DNA from: an uncultured Pseudomonadales bacterium
GTDB taxonomy: Bacteria; Pseudomonadota; Gammaproteobacteria; Pseudomonadales; Porticoccaceae
Length of the DNA stretch: 64,000 nucleotides
Direction of reading: 5' to 3'
NCBI GenBank assembly: GCA_943788895.1
Contig: CALSRZ010000002.1
Location: forward strand, 1-64,000
In this document: piece by piece, positions 56,748-64,000 of the stretch
How the letters are laid out: each line of letters starts with the position of its first letter
How positions within the stretch are numbered: position 1 is the first letter of the stretch
The notes under the pieces: model-generated
Database searches by the model: none
Told to the model about the DNA's origin: nothing
The model's input: only the letters and a program-made list of their open reading frames with translations
Position numbers and translations under genes: made by a program

Positions 56748-57239
56748 ATGGCGAGTGGTCAGATAGTTGGAATCTATGTAGCGGCGGTCAAAGACGCTGC
56801 GCTTATGGGCTATCAAAAGGTCTCAGTGCGAGCGGGGAAGGGTATTGAAGGTGATCGCTATTTTTCCAATAGCGGTAAAAACCGATCCAACTATAAAGGC
56901 CAACCCGACTGGGAAATTACCCTTATCGAAGCAGAGGTTATAGATGCTTTTAACCAGCGCACCGGCAATCAATTCCATCACAGCAATTTCCGCCGCAACC
57001 TGGTCACCCGGGATATTCGCCTCAATGATCTGGTTGGAAAAGAGTTCCAGATAGGGGATACCCGCTTCTACGGGGTGCAACTCTGTGAACCCTGCGCCAA
57101 GCTGCAAAAAAGGCTCGGGGTTAAAATTTTCCCCGATCTGGTCAATAAAGGTGGCCTGCGGGCACAGATTCGCAGTAATGGGGTGGTTTCTATGGACCAG
57201 TTCATAACTGTTCAGGACGAAGCGAATAGGCTTAAATAG
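56748..57239 (+). CDS. MOSC-domain protein (YiiM-like)
   Basis: A 163-residue cytoplasmic MOSC protein. SVRAGKGIEGDRYFSNSGK and HHSNFRRNLVTRDI are family blocks, and LCEPCAKLQ holds the Cys that binds the molybdenum cofactor. MOSC proteins handle Moco sulfur chemistry or reduce N-hydroxylated compounds. It ends four bases from the convergent tatD stop. Confidence 0.9.
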   Translation: MASGQIVGIYVAAVKDAALMGYQKVSVRAGKGIEGDRYFSNSGKNRSNYKGQPDWEITLIEAEVIDAFNQRTGNQFHHSNFRRNLVTRDIRLNDLVGKEFQIGDTRFYGVQLCEPCAKLQKRLGVKIFPDLVNKGGLRAQIRSNGVVSMDQFITVQDEANRLK

Positions 57240-57243
57240 CCGT

Positions 57244-58050
57244 TTATTTCGCTTTCTGGTCGAGTTTAAAGAACCTTGTTGCATTGACCGAGGTTACCGT
57301 TGCTATCTGTTCGCTGCTCTCATTGCGAAATTTGGCAATTCCCTCTATCACCCAGGGCAAGAATCCAGGTTCGTTGCGTTTCCCCTTTGGTGGTTCAAGT
57401 ATATTCTTCGGCAGCAGATAGGGCGCATCAGTTTCAACCATCAAGCGTTCCAGGGGTATATTACCAACTAGCCGTTGCAGCTCCTCTCCGCGCTTCTCGT
57501 CGCAAATCCATCCAGTGATGCCAATATGCATATTTAAGTCCAAATAGCCGAATAGGGCCTGTTTAGAGCCTGTAAAGCAGTGTGTGACAGCATCGGTTAA
57601 ATGGTCGCGATAGGATTTAAGAATTTGCAATTGTCGATCGGCGGCATCGCGTTCGTGTAGAAACACTGGCAGCTGTAACTCAACGGCCAATTCCAACTGT
57701 GCCTCAAAGGCCTTTTCCTGCTCCGCCGGGGTTGAGAAATTGCGATTAAAATCTAAACCCATCTCGCCGATAGCCACTACTTCAGGCTGTGCCGCCAGTT
57801 CTCGCAATGTACAAATAGACTCTGTATCAAGTGTGCTTGCATCATGGGGATGAATACCTGCTGTTGCATAGAGCATCTCGGGAAAGGCAGTGGAATAGTG
57901 TTGACAGAGTTCCAGTACAGCCTGACTTTCGGCAACAGATGTACCGGTTAGAACCAGTTTTTTTACACCGGCCTGCTGTGCACGATTTAGCGTCTCTTCA
58001 ATATCTTTGGCAAACCGCGGATTGGATAAATTGACCCCTATATCAATCAT
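57244..58050 (-). CDS. tatD: TatD-family metal-dependent deoxyribonuclease
   Basis: A 268-residue TIM-barrel hydrolase with the TatD-specific opening MIDIGVNLSNPRF, GIHPHDAS, GEMGLDFNRNF, VFLHERDA and TDAPYLLPKN, the metal-binding residues of the family. TatD degrades DNA and takes part in DNA repair or turnover. Its ATG comes right before the slt stop, so the two minus-strand genes form an operon (slt first). Confidence 0.94.
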   Translation of the reverse strand: MIDIGVNLSNPRFAKDIEETLNRAQQAGVKKLVLTGTSVAESQAVLELCQHYSTAFPEMLYATAGIHPHDASTLDTESICTLRELAAQPEVVAIGEMGLDFNRNFSTPAEQEKAFEAQLELAVELQLPVFLHERDAADRQLQILKSYRDHLTDAVTHCFTGSKQALFGYLDLNMHIGITGWICDEKRGEELQRLVGNIPLERLMVETDAPYLLPKNILEPPKGKRNEPGFLPWVIEGIAKFRNESSEQIATVTSVNATRFFKLDQKAK

Positions 58051-60009
58051 TTATAACAGCCTAAGTTTTTCATCGCGCTGTAACATCGGCGGTGTAAGCC
58101 CGATTTTCCGCGAGTAGATAATCGAGTACATAAGGATATTGCGCACATAGGAGCGTGTCTCAGCGTAGGGGATCAGTTCGATCCAGATATCAAAGGGCAG
58201 TTTGCCGTCACTTTTATCAAGCCACTGGTCGACTCGGCGCGGCCCGGCATTATAGGCGGCACTGGCGAGAATACGGTTGTTGTTATAGCGATCGAGAAGG
58301 CCGCGGTAGTACTGGCCGGCAATCGGTACATTGATCTCAGGGCTGTGGAGCTGGCGCTTATTTCGATAGGGAATCTTATGCTTGCGCGCTGTGCCCTTGG
58401 CGGTTGCCGGCATCAGTTGCATCAGCCCCATAGCGCCAGCGGAAGAGGTCGCCAGCGGATTAAATGCGCTCTCCTGACGGGCCAGGGCGAGGAGTAAATA
58501 GTTGGGTAGCTGGGTTTTCTCAGCGGTGCGCTCAATAACTTCAGAATAGGCGAGGGGAAAGCGAATCTCTATATCGTCCCAGTATTTGGCTCTGCCGAGA
58601 CTGGCAATTGCTTTGTCGTACCACTGCCACTGGCTAGTGATAATCGCCGCAGCCAACCAATCTTCATAGGCAAAACTCCCAGTCGCCTGAAGCCACTCTC
58701 GATTGGCATCGACAATATCCCGATGGAAAAACAACTCTCTGGCCCGAAGAATTGCGGGCTGCAGCTTGATGCTGTTTATACGCGCTTCGTCTATTGCCAC
58801 TGGGTTATGATTGAGACTGTACTCCCTGTCGAGTTTTTCGCTGGCCAAAAAGCCATAGAAGTCTCGCTCTTTGGCAAGGCTTGCAGTCATCTCCTGAAGC
58901 CGCGGATCCTGAGTGGTCGAAGCCTCCGCCTCCCTACTGCGAATCGCCCAATAGCGCCAAGCGGTATTTTCCCTTTTGGCCTTGGGCAGGCGTTCTATCC
59001 AGCGCTGAACCGCCAGCCAATCGCGCTGTTTAAGCGCCTGGCGAATTCGCCATTCAGTCAGTGCTCCGTCGGTGGTTTGGTTAAGCAGCTGCAAGTGATC
59101 GACAAAATAGGCATCGGCGATACTGCTGAAATCCTGCTGATAGAGCCCCTTGATAATAGCGCTGACAATCTTGCTGCGCGCTCCATGGCTAAATTCGTGA
59201 GTCTGTTGATAATGGCTCCAGGCCTTAAGTGTGGCATGGCCATTCTTTTTGGCCAGATGCACCAGACCATGCTCAATAATCCTCAGCTCTTCGTCGCTGT
59301 GAAGATTGTATTCGGCGAACTGTTTGATGAGTTGCGGATCGCGATCAACATTGTAATAGCGCTTGGCAAGCGCTTTGTACTGGTCATCTTTAAGGTATCT
59401 CTGCAGATATCTGGCGAGCACATACTGATGGTTGAGCAGTGCCTTGTTAAAGCGCTGCCATGCCAGAGGCTGGCTAATTTTCTTCGCGCTTAGCAGCAGG
59501 CTAAATAATTTATCGCACTCTTTGGGCTGGGACTTGCCGATATTCCACAGGGCCAGGGCAGATGTATAGGCCGCTTCTTTTGCCGCATCCTCTAGCCGAT
59601 TGAGGCGCGCAAATTCGAACTGGCACTGTTGCTTGGTGCCGGCTTCCGTCGGGTTGTAAAACTCAATATAAGTCGTCCAGTATTTGCGCTTAACCAGATA
59701 ATCCAGCCACTTATTGCGCAGATGCCGGGCTTTCACCGTGCCCGAATAATCACTCAGATAGCGGCTGATTTCGGTGCGTCTGGAGTAGCGCAAATCGGCG
59801 ATTAAATCTGCGTATATAAGGTAGGGGTAAAGAGGGTAGTCAGCAAGTTGCTGGCTGTGCTTTCGAAGGCTTTTCCAGCGTCCCTTGCGCATCAGATCCA
59901 GTGCTTCACGATAGAGCTGGCGCTGCTGATCGAGTTGGCTTTTCTGCGGTTGCTCGATCGATATGTTGGATTCCGCAGCCACAGTTGCACAAACCAGAGC
60001 CGCCAGCAA
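58051..60009 (-). CDS. slt: Soluble lytic murein transglycosylase
   Basis: A 652-residue reading from TTG 60009. It has a long alpha-superhelical U/L region (about 30-440) and a C-terminal goose-lysozyme-like SLT domain (about 465-640): ALARQESAFNPLATSSAGAM with the catalytic Glu, GLMQLMPATAKGTA, and AAYNAGPRRVDQWL. It cleaves glycan strands of peptidoglycan with 1,6-anhydro formation in the periplasm. The TTG start gives only a short hydrophobic leader. The frame is open further upstream through basic and leucine-rich codons that would complete a normal signal peptide, but without ATG, GTG or TTG; an ATT near 60059-60061 after AAAAAGG is one option. Confidence 0.92.
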   Translation of the reverse strand: MLAALVCATVAAESNISIEQPQKSQLDQQRQLYREALDLMRKGRWKSLRKHSQQLADYPLYPYLIYADLIADLRYSRRTEISRYLSDYSGTVKARHLRNKWLDYLVKRKYWTTYIEFYNPTEAGTKQQCQFEFARLNRLEDAAKEAAYTSALALWNIGKSQPKECDKLFSLLLSAKKISQPLAWQRFNKALLNHQYVLARYLQRYLKDDQYKALAKRYYNVDRDPQLIKQFAEYNLHSDEELRIIEHGLVHLAKKNGHATLKAWSHYQQTHEFSHGARSKIVSAIIKGLYQQDFSSIADAYFVDHLQLLNQTTDGALTEWRIRQALKQRDWLAVQRWIERLPKAKRENTAWRYWAIRSREAEASTTQDPRLQEMTASLAKERDFYGFLASEKLDREYSLNHNPVAIDEARINSIKLQPAILRARELFFHRDIVDANREWLQATGSFAYEDWLAAAIITSQWQWYDKAIASLGRAKYWDDIEIRFPLAYSEVIERTAEKTQLPNYLLLALARQESAFNPLATSSAGAMGLMQLMPATAKGTARKHKIPYRNKRQLHSPEINVPIAGQYYRGLLDRYNNNRILASAAYNAGPRRVDQWLDKSDGKLPFDIWIELIPYAETRSYVRNILMYSIIYSRKIGLTPPMLQRDEKLRLL

Positions 60010-60169
60010 GGTAAGCAGGGTGGTAGTGGTCCTCAGTGGGCAGGTTTTTTTCCGGGTATTAATATCGACAGCCTTTTTAATATTATCTCTGGGCAGCTAA
60101 AGGCCAGAATTAAGATTAAGATTAAGAGTTAGGGACTAGAGTGTATAGCCACAGGATGGCAAGTTGAAA

Positions 60170-60189
60170 GCCCCTTTTAAACAAGGGGC
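60170..60189 (-). terminator. Hairpin downstream of usp gene
   Basis: GCCCCTT (60170-60176) pairs with AAGGGGC (60183-60189) around TTAAAC; on the minus strand TTTCAACTT follows. It is 19 bases past the universal stress protein stop, a moderate terminator. Confidence 0.65.
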
Positions 60190-60207
60190 GTTAATGATGA
60201 AGTATGT

Positions 60208-60648
60208 TTATTCGCCGTCGCTGATTCTCACCGCGAGAACATCGCAGCTGGCGCCGTGGAGAACGCTGTTGCTAGTGGAGCCGAAGATCAGCGCCAGACC
60301 ATGGCGGCCATGACTGCCGACAACGATCAGGTCAACAGACTCCTCTGTCGCCAGGCGGTGCATCTCCCGGGCTGGCTGGCCAAGAAGTACATACTGATTT
60401 TCCGCGGGCACATTGAGCTGCTCGGCAAGCGCCGCGAGCCGCGTTTTAGCCTGGTCTTCAAGCTGGATCTGCACATCGGATAAATCCACTGGAATATCGC
60501 CGCCGTAAGTGAAAGCCAAGGGCTCGAGAATATGGCAAACAGAAATTTTTATGCGGCTGTCGGAAAAAAGAAACTTGACGCGGTCTACCACTTGCTGTGA
60601 TTCTGGCGACAGATCGAGCCCGACCAACAGATGCTTATAACTGGACAT
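60208..60648 (-). CDS. Universal stress protein (UspA family)
   Basis: A 146-residue Usp domain: start HLLVGLDLSPESQQVVDRV, ATP-binding-type GSHGRHGLALIFGSTSNSVLHG and closing CDVLAVRI. The G-2x-G-9x-G-S/N motif is present, so ATP binding is likely. It is probably a cytoplasmic stress-survival protein, monocistronic, divergent from the small membrane-protein gene next to topA. Confidence 0.92.
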   Translation of the reverse strand: MSSYKHLLVGLDLSPESQQVVDRVKFLFSDSRIKISVCHILEPLAFTYGGDIPVDLSDVQIQLEDQAKTRLAALAEQLNVPAENQYVLLGQPAREMHRLATEESVDLIVVGSHGRHGLALIFGSTSNSVLHGASCDVLAVRISDGE

Positions 60649-60722
60649 AACACCTCTCCTTATTACTGGCTGTTACTGGTTTGATATTAACTATAAATCC
60701 CTGACTTTAAGAGTAGTATGAA

Positions 60723-61229
60723 ATGACCTGGTTGGTAATATTGTTTGGCGTTGCCGTTGTTGTATCGCCACTGATGTGGTTTCGGCAGTCGCCGCGACAA
60801 AAGTTGATTACCGAGCTGAGGCTCTCTGCAAACAGCATGGGTTTGCAGGTCTCCCTGCATCGCCGCCCAGATGCTCGGGAAGAAGAAACCCGCCTAGAAT
60901 CTGTCTGTTATCGACTGCCCTGGTTGGATGACAGCTGTCGACAGAGCTGGGTATTACATCGCCATAGCAAGCGCGGCTGGCAGCCGGGTAACAATGTTTT
61001 AAGCCGCGATGGATGGCTGTGGACTGTTGCCGAGGCCAAGCCAAAATGGTCGCCAATACTGGAAAAAACCATTGCCAATCTGCCCTCAGGGGTCAGTGCA
61101 ATAATTGCCAATAAAGCCGGTATTGGGATGATTTGGAATGAACGGGACGATGCTGCCGATTTGGAAAAAATCGCGCAGAATTTAAAAAAAATGCAACAAA
61201 CTGCAAAGAAATTTGCCGATGAGGCTTGA
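60723..61229 (+). CDS. Small membrane-anchored protein upstream of topA
   Basis: A 168-residue protein of unknown function. One N-terminal membrane helix (about 2-20, WLVILFGVAVVVSPLMW), a basic RQSPRQK stop-transfer, a Trp-rich middle (SWVLHRHSKRGW, RDGWLWTVAEAKPKW) and a Lys-rich C-terminal helix ending MQQTAKKFADEA. I recall similar uncharacterised genes beside topA in other gammaproteobacteria, which supports its being real. Confidence 0.78.
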   Translation: MTWLVILFGVAVVVSPLMWFRQSPRQKLITELRLSANSMGLQVSLHRRPDAREEETRLESVCYRLPWLDDSCRQSWVLHRHSKRGWQPGNNVLSRDGWLWTVAEAKPKWSPILEKTIANLPSGVSAIIANKAGIGMIWNERDDAADLEKIAQNLKKMQQTAKKFADEA

Positions 61230-61351
61230 CCGAAGGGCAGGCAAACACGTATATATGCGCACCTTAGAAACTAATACCTGTACCAGTTAGGTGAAATTAT
61301 CTTCAGCATGGCCATCAATAAGGTCAGTGAAAAAAGGGAAAAACAGCCTCC

Positions 61352-64000
61352 ATGGGAAAATCACTAGTAATTGTAGAGTCACCCGCCAAAGCCAAGACGA
61401 TCAATCGTTATTTGGGAAATGACTTCATTGTTAAGTCCAGTGTCGGTCATGTTCGCGACCTGCCCACCGGTGGCAATCGCACCCCATCCGATCCCAAAGA
61501 GCGCGCACGACTGGCTGCCCTGACGCGTAAAATGTCTCCCGAACAGAAGATTGTTCACAAAGCCGCCAAAGCGAAATCCCAGCTTATAAAGAGTATGGGT
61601 ATAGATCCAGAGAATGACTGGAAAGCCGAATACGCAACATTGCCCGGTAAAGAAAAAGTCGTTGCCGAGTTGAAGAAGCTCGCCAAGAATGCCGACACCA
61701 TCTATCTGGCAACGGATTTGGATCGCGAGGGAGAGGCAATTGCCTGGCACCTGCAAGAGGTTATCGGCGGTGAAGATGATCGCTATAAGCGTGTAGTCTT
61801 TAATGAAATTACTAAAAAGGCGATTCGCGAGGCTTTTGAAAAGCCCGGCATGCTCAACACCAACCGTGTCGATGCGCAGCAGGCGCGCCGTTTTCTCGAT
61901 CGCGTGGTGGGCTTTATGGTCTCGCCACTGCTGTGGGAAAAAGTCGGACGTGGTTTATCTGCGGGCCGAGTTCAATCTGTAGCACTGAAAATGATTGTCG
62001 AACGCGAGCGTGAGATTCGCGCCTTTATACCCGAAGAATACTGGACTGTTCAGGCCGATCTTGAAGCCAATGCTGATCGCGATGCAGACGCCGCAGATCA
62101 AACCAAGATTCGCTTCGACGTCAAAAAACATCTTGGCAAAGCTTTTCGCCCGTCCAATAAGGCTCAGACCGATACCGCGCTGGCTGCACTGCAGACCTCC
62201 GGTTACAGCGTTACCAAGCGTGAAGACAAGCCGACCTCATCCAAGCCATCTGCACCTTTTATTACCTCGACGCTTCAGCAAGCGGCGAGCACGCGACTGG
62301 GCTTTGGCGTAAAGAAAACCATGATGATGGCTCAGCGTCTCTATGAAGCTGGCTATATCACCTATATGCGAACCGACTCGACCAACCTCAGTGAGGATGC
62401 GGTCAATGCCTGTCGCGAATATATTAAAGTACGCCACGGCGATCGCTACCTGCCCGAAGAGCCCAAGGTCTATGGCAGTAAGTCGGGTGCCCAGGAAGCG
62501 CACGAAGCGATCCGCCCCTCGAATATTGATATAGCGCCCGGCAGTCTCGGCGATATGGAAGTTGATGCACGCAAACTCTATCAGTTGATCTGGCAGCAGT
62601 TTGTCGCCTGCCAGATGACCCCAGCACAGTTTACCGCCACATCAATCACGGTTACCGCCGGTGACTATGAGATGGTCGCCAAAGGCCGTGTAACTCGCTT
62701 TGATGGTTATCTGGCGGTGATGCCAGCCAGCCGCAAGAATGATGATGACGGCGAGCTGCCCGATCTTCAAAAAGGCGATCAGATGAATATGTTGGTGCTT
62801 ATACCACAGCAGCATTTCACCAAGCCAATCGCGCGATTCTCTGAAGCCTCACTGGTAAAAGAACTGGAAAAGCGCGGTATAGGTCGACCCTCGACTTACG
62901 CAGCGATTATTTCCACCATCCAGGATCGCGGCTATGTGCGCATTGAGAACAAGCGTATCTTTGCCGAGAAGATCGGCGATGTGGTCACCGACCGTTTAAG
63001 TGAGAACTTTAACGACCTAATGGATTATGGCTTTACCGCCACCATGGAAGAGCACCTCGATGAGATTGCCAGCGGCACCCTCAAGTGGAAAGATTTGCTC
63101 AATCGTTTTTACCGCGACTTTAGCCAGAAAGTTGAAAGTGCTAAAGAAGCCGATGCTGGTATGCGTCCAAATACCCCCACTGAGACCGATATTGCCTGTA
63201 CTCTGTGTGGGCGTCCAATGATGATTCGCACCGCCGGTACCGGCGTATTTCTCGGCTGTTCAGGCTATGCCTTGCCGCCAAAAGAGCGCTGCAAGCAGAC
63301 CATCAATCTCACCCCTGGTGATGAAGCGGTCAATATCGACGAAGATGATGAAGCCGAATCCAAGCTGTTGATGCACAAGCATCGCTGCAAAATCTGTAAC
63401 ACCTCGATGGACAGCTACCTGATCGATGAAAAGCGCAAGCTGCATGTCTGCGGTAACAACCCGGACTGTAGTGGCTTTGAAGTAGAAGAGGGGCAGTATG
63501 TTATCAAGGGCTACGAGGGCCCGGTTCTGGAATGTGATAAATGTTCCAGCGAGATGCAGCTTAAAACTGGCCGCTTTGGTAAGTATTTCGGCTGTACCGG
63601 CGAGACCGCTCCCGGAGAGCCCTGTAAAAATACCCGCAAATTACTCCGCAGTGGCGAAGCCGCACCACCGAAGGTCGACCCCATCGCCATGCCTGAACTG
63701 CGCTGCTTGAAAGTCGAAGATCACTATGTGTTGCGCGATGGTGCATCCGGTCTGTTCCTAGCCGCCAGCCAGTTTCCCAAGCACCGTGAAACTCGTGCGC
63801 CAACGGTTCAGGAACTGCTGCCCTACAAAGATCAGATTGATCAAAAGTATCAGTTCTTGCTGAAAGCACCGCAGACAGATCCCGATGGTCTGCCGACCAT
63901 TGTGCGCTATAGCAGAAAGACCAAAGAGCAGTATGTGCGCAGTGAAAAGGATGGCAAGCCTTCAGGCTGGAGTGCGTTTTACAATAAAGGAAAGTGGGTC
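61352..64000 (+). CDS. topA: DNA topoisomerase I (partial, runs off right edge)
   Basis: 883 codons from ATG 61352 with no stop before the end of the window. Toprim domain: [19 protein letters not shown] (catalytic Glu) and the [13 protein letters not shown] Asp cluster. The active-site Tyr lies in [13 protein letters not shown], and [20 protein letters not shown] follows. The C-terminus has zinc-finger units with Cys pairs CTLCGRP, CKICNTS and CDKCSSE. Bacterial TopA relaxes negative supercoils by a type IA mechanism. The few remaining residues lie outside the window. Confidence 0.97.
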   Translation, partial: MGKSLVIVESPAKAKTINRYLGNDFIVKSSVGHVRDLPTGGNRTPSDPKERARLAALTRKMSPEQKIVHKAAKAKSQLIKSMGIDPENDWKAEYATLPGKEKVVAELKKLAKNADTIYLATDLDREGEAIAWHLQEVIGGEDDRYKRVVFNEITKKAIREAFEKPGMLNTNRVDAQQARRFLDRVVGFMVSPLLWEKVGRGLSAGRVQSVALKMIVEREREIRAFIPEEYWTVQADLEANADRDADAADQTKIRFDVKKHLGKAFRPSNKAQTDTALAALQTSGYSVTKREDKPTSSKPSAPFITSTLQQAASTRLGFGVKKTMMMAQRLYEAGYITYMRTDSTNLSEDAVNACREYIKVRHGDRYLPEEPKVYGSKSGAQEAHEAIRPSNIDIAPGSLGDMEVDARKLYQLIWQQFVACQMTPAQFTATSITVTAGDYEMVAKGRVTRFDGYLAVMPASRKNDDDGELPDLQKGDQMNMLVLIPQQHFTKPIARFSEASLVKELEKRGIGRPSTYAAIISTIQDRGYVRIENKRIFAEKIGDVVTDRLSENFNDLMDYGFTATMEEHLDEIASGTLKWKDLLNRFYRDFSQKVESAKEADAGMRPNTPTETDIACTLCGRPMMIRTAGTGVFLGCSGYALPPKERCKQTINLTPGDEAVNIDEDDEAESKLLMHKHRCKICNTSMDSYLIDEKRKLHVCGNNPDCSGFEVEEGQYVIKGYEGPVLECDKCSSEMQLKTGRFGKYFGCTGETAPGEPCKNTRKLLRSGEAAPPKVDPIAMPELRCLKVEDHYVLRDGASGLFLAASQFPKHRETRAPTVQELLPYKDQIDQKYQFLLKAPQTDPDGLPTIVRYSRKTKEQYVRSEKDGKPSGWSAFYNKGKWV

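Overview
The window looks like a chromosomal segment from a marine, aerobic gammaproteobacterium of the Cellvibrionales type (SAR92 / Porticoccaceae-like). This is an inference from gene content, not a phylogenetic test: a sodium-pumping oxaloacetate decarboxylase, a BCCT osmolyte transporter, two large TonB-dependent receptors, a TPR-sulfotransferase, a beta-glucan-type receptor/GH3 locus under a LytS/LytTR-like regulatory system, and standard gammaproteobacterial housekeeping genes (gltX with tRNA-Ala, argS, ttcA, bioA, tatD, slt, topA). No rRNA, phage, insertion sequence or CRISPR array was seen.

Layout. 1-1.5 kb: a two-gene operon of a glycosyltransferase (cut by the left edge) and a TVP38-type membrane protein. 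1.7-4.1 kb: an unusual protein-repair methyltransferase / erythromycin-esterase-fold fusion and a glutaredoxin-like protein. 4.3-9.1 kb: a TPR-sulfotransferase and a TonB-dependent receptor. 9.4-11.5 kb: a BCCT transporter and a MarR regulator. 11.5-13.5 kb: a two-copy palindrome-rich repeat, tRNA-Ala(GGC) and gltX. 13.6-15 kb: a truncated LapD-like membrane protein divergent from a LapG-like protein whose catalytic cysteine is glycine. 15-17.9 kb: a LysR regulator and sulfate activation genes cysC and sat (sat is frameshifted). 18-23.5 kb: SDR, enoyl-CoA hydratase and old-yellow-enzyme genes that look like a catabolic set. 23.5-26.9 kb: SlyD, TauE/SafE, a diguanylate cyclase and SmrA.

27.0-33.0 kb is a tight seven-gene operon (DUF2878, DUF1295, DUF6134-like, lipocalin, FAD oxidoreductase, DUF1365, cyclopropane-synthase-like methyltransferase) preceded by a promoter-like sequence resembling the singlet-oxygen sigma-E/ChrR (ECF11) class. 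It probably modifies membrane fatty acids under photo-oxidative stress. 33-40 kb: bioA, a DUF547 protein, ttcA, a degenerate macrodomain, a CPA2-type antiporter and argS. 40-43.6 kb: oadGAB and a BolA protein. 43.8-56.6 kb: a putative polysaccharide (beta-glucan) utilisation region made of a four-repeat lipoprotein, a TonB-dependent receptor, a sensor kinase, two tandemly duplicated LytTR regulators and a GH3 exo-glucosidase. 56.7-64 kb: MOSC protein, tatD, slt, a universal stress protein, a small membrane protein and topA (cut by the right edge).

A recurrent oddity is that four otherwise well-conserved genes (sat, the OYE, the repeat lipoprotein and GH3) carry five single-base insertions between them. 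Removing one base at each site restores a complete gene. These may be sequencing or assembly errors or genuine lesions, and raw reads are needed to decide.
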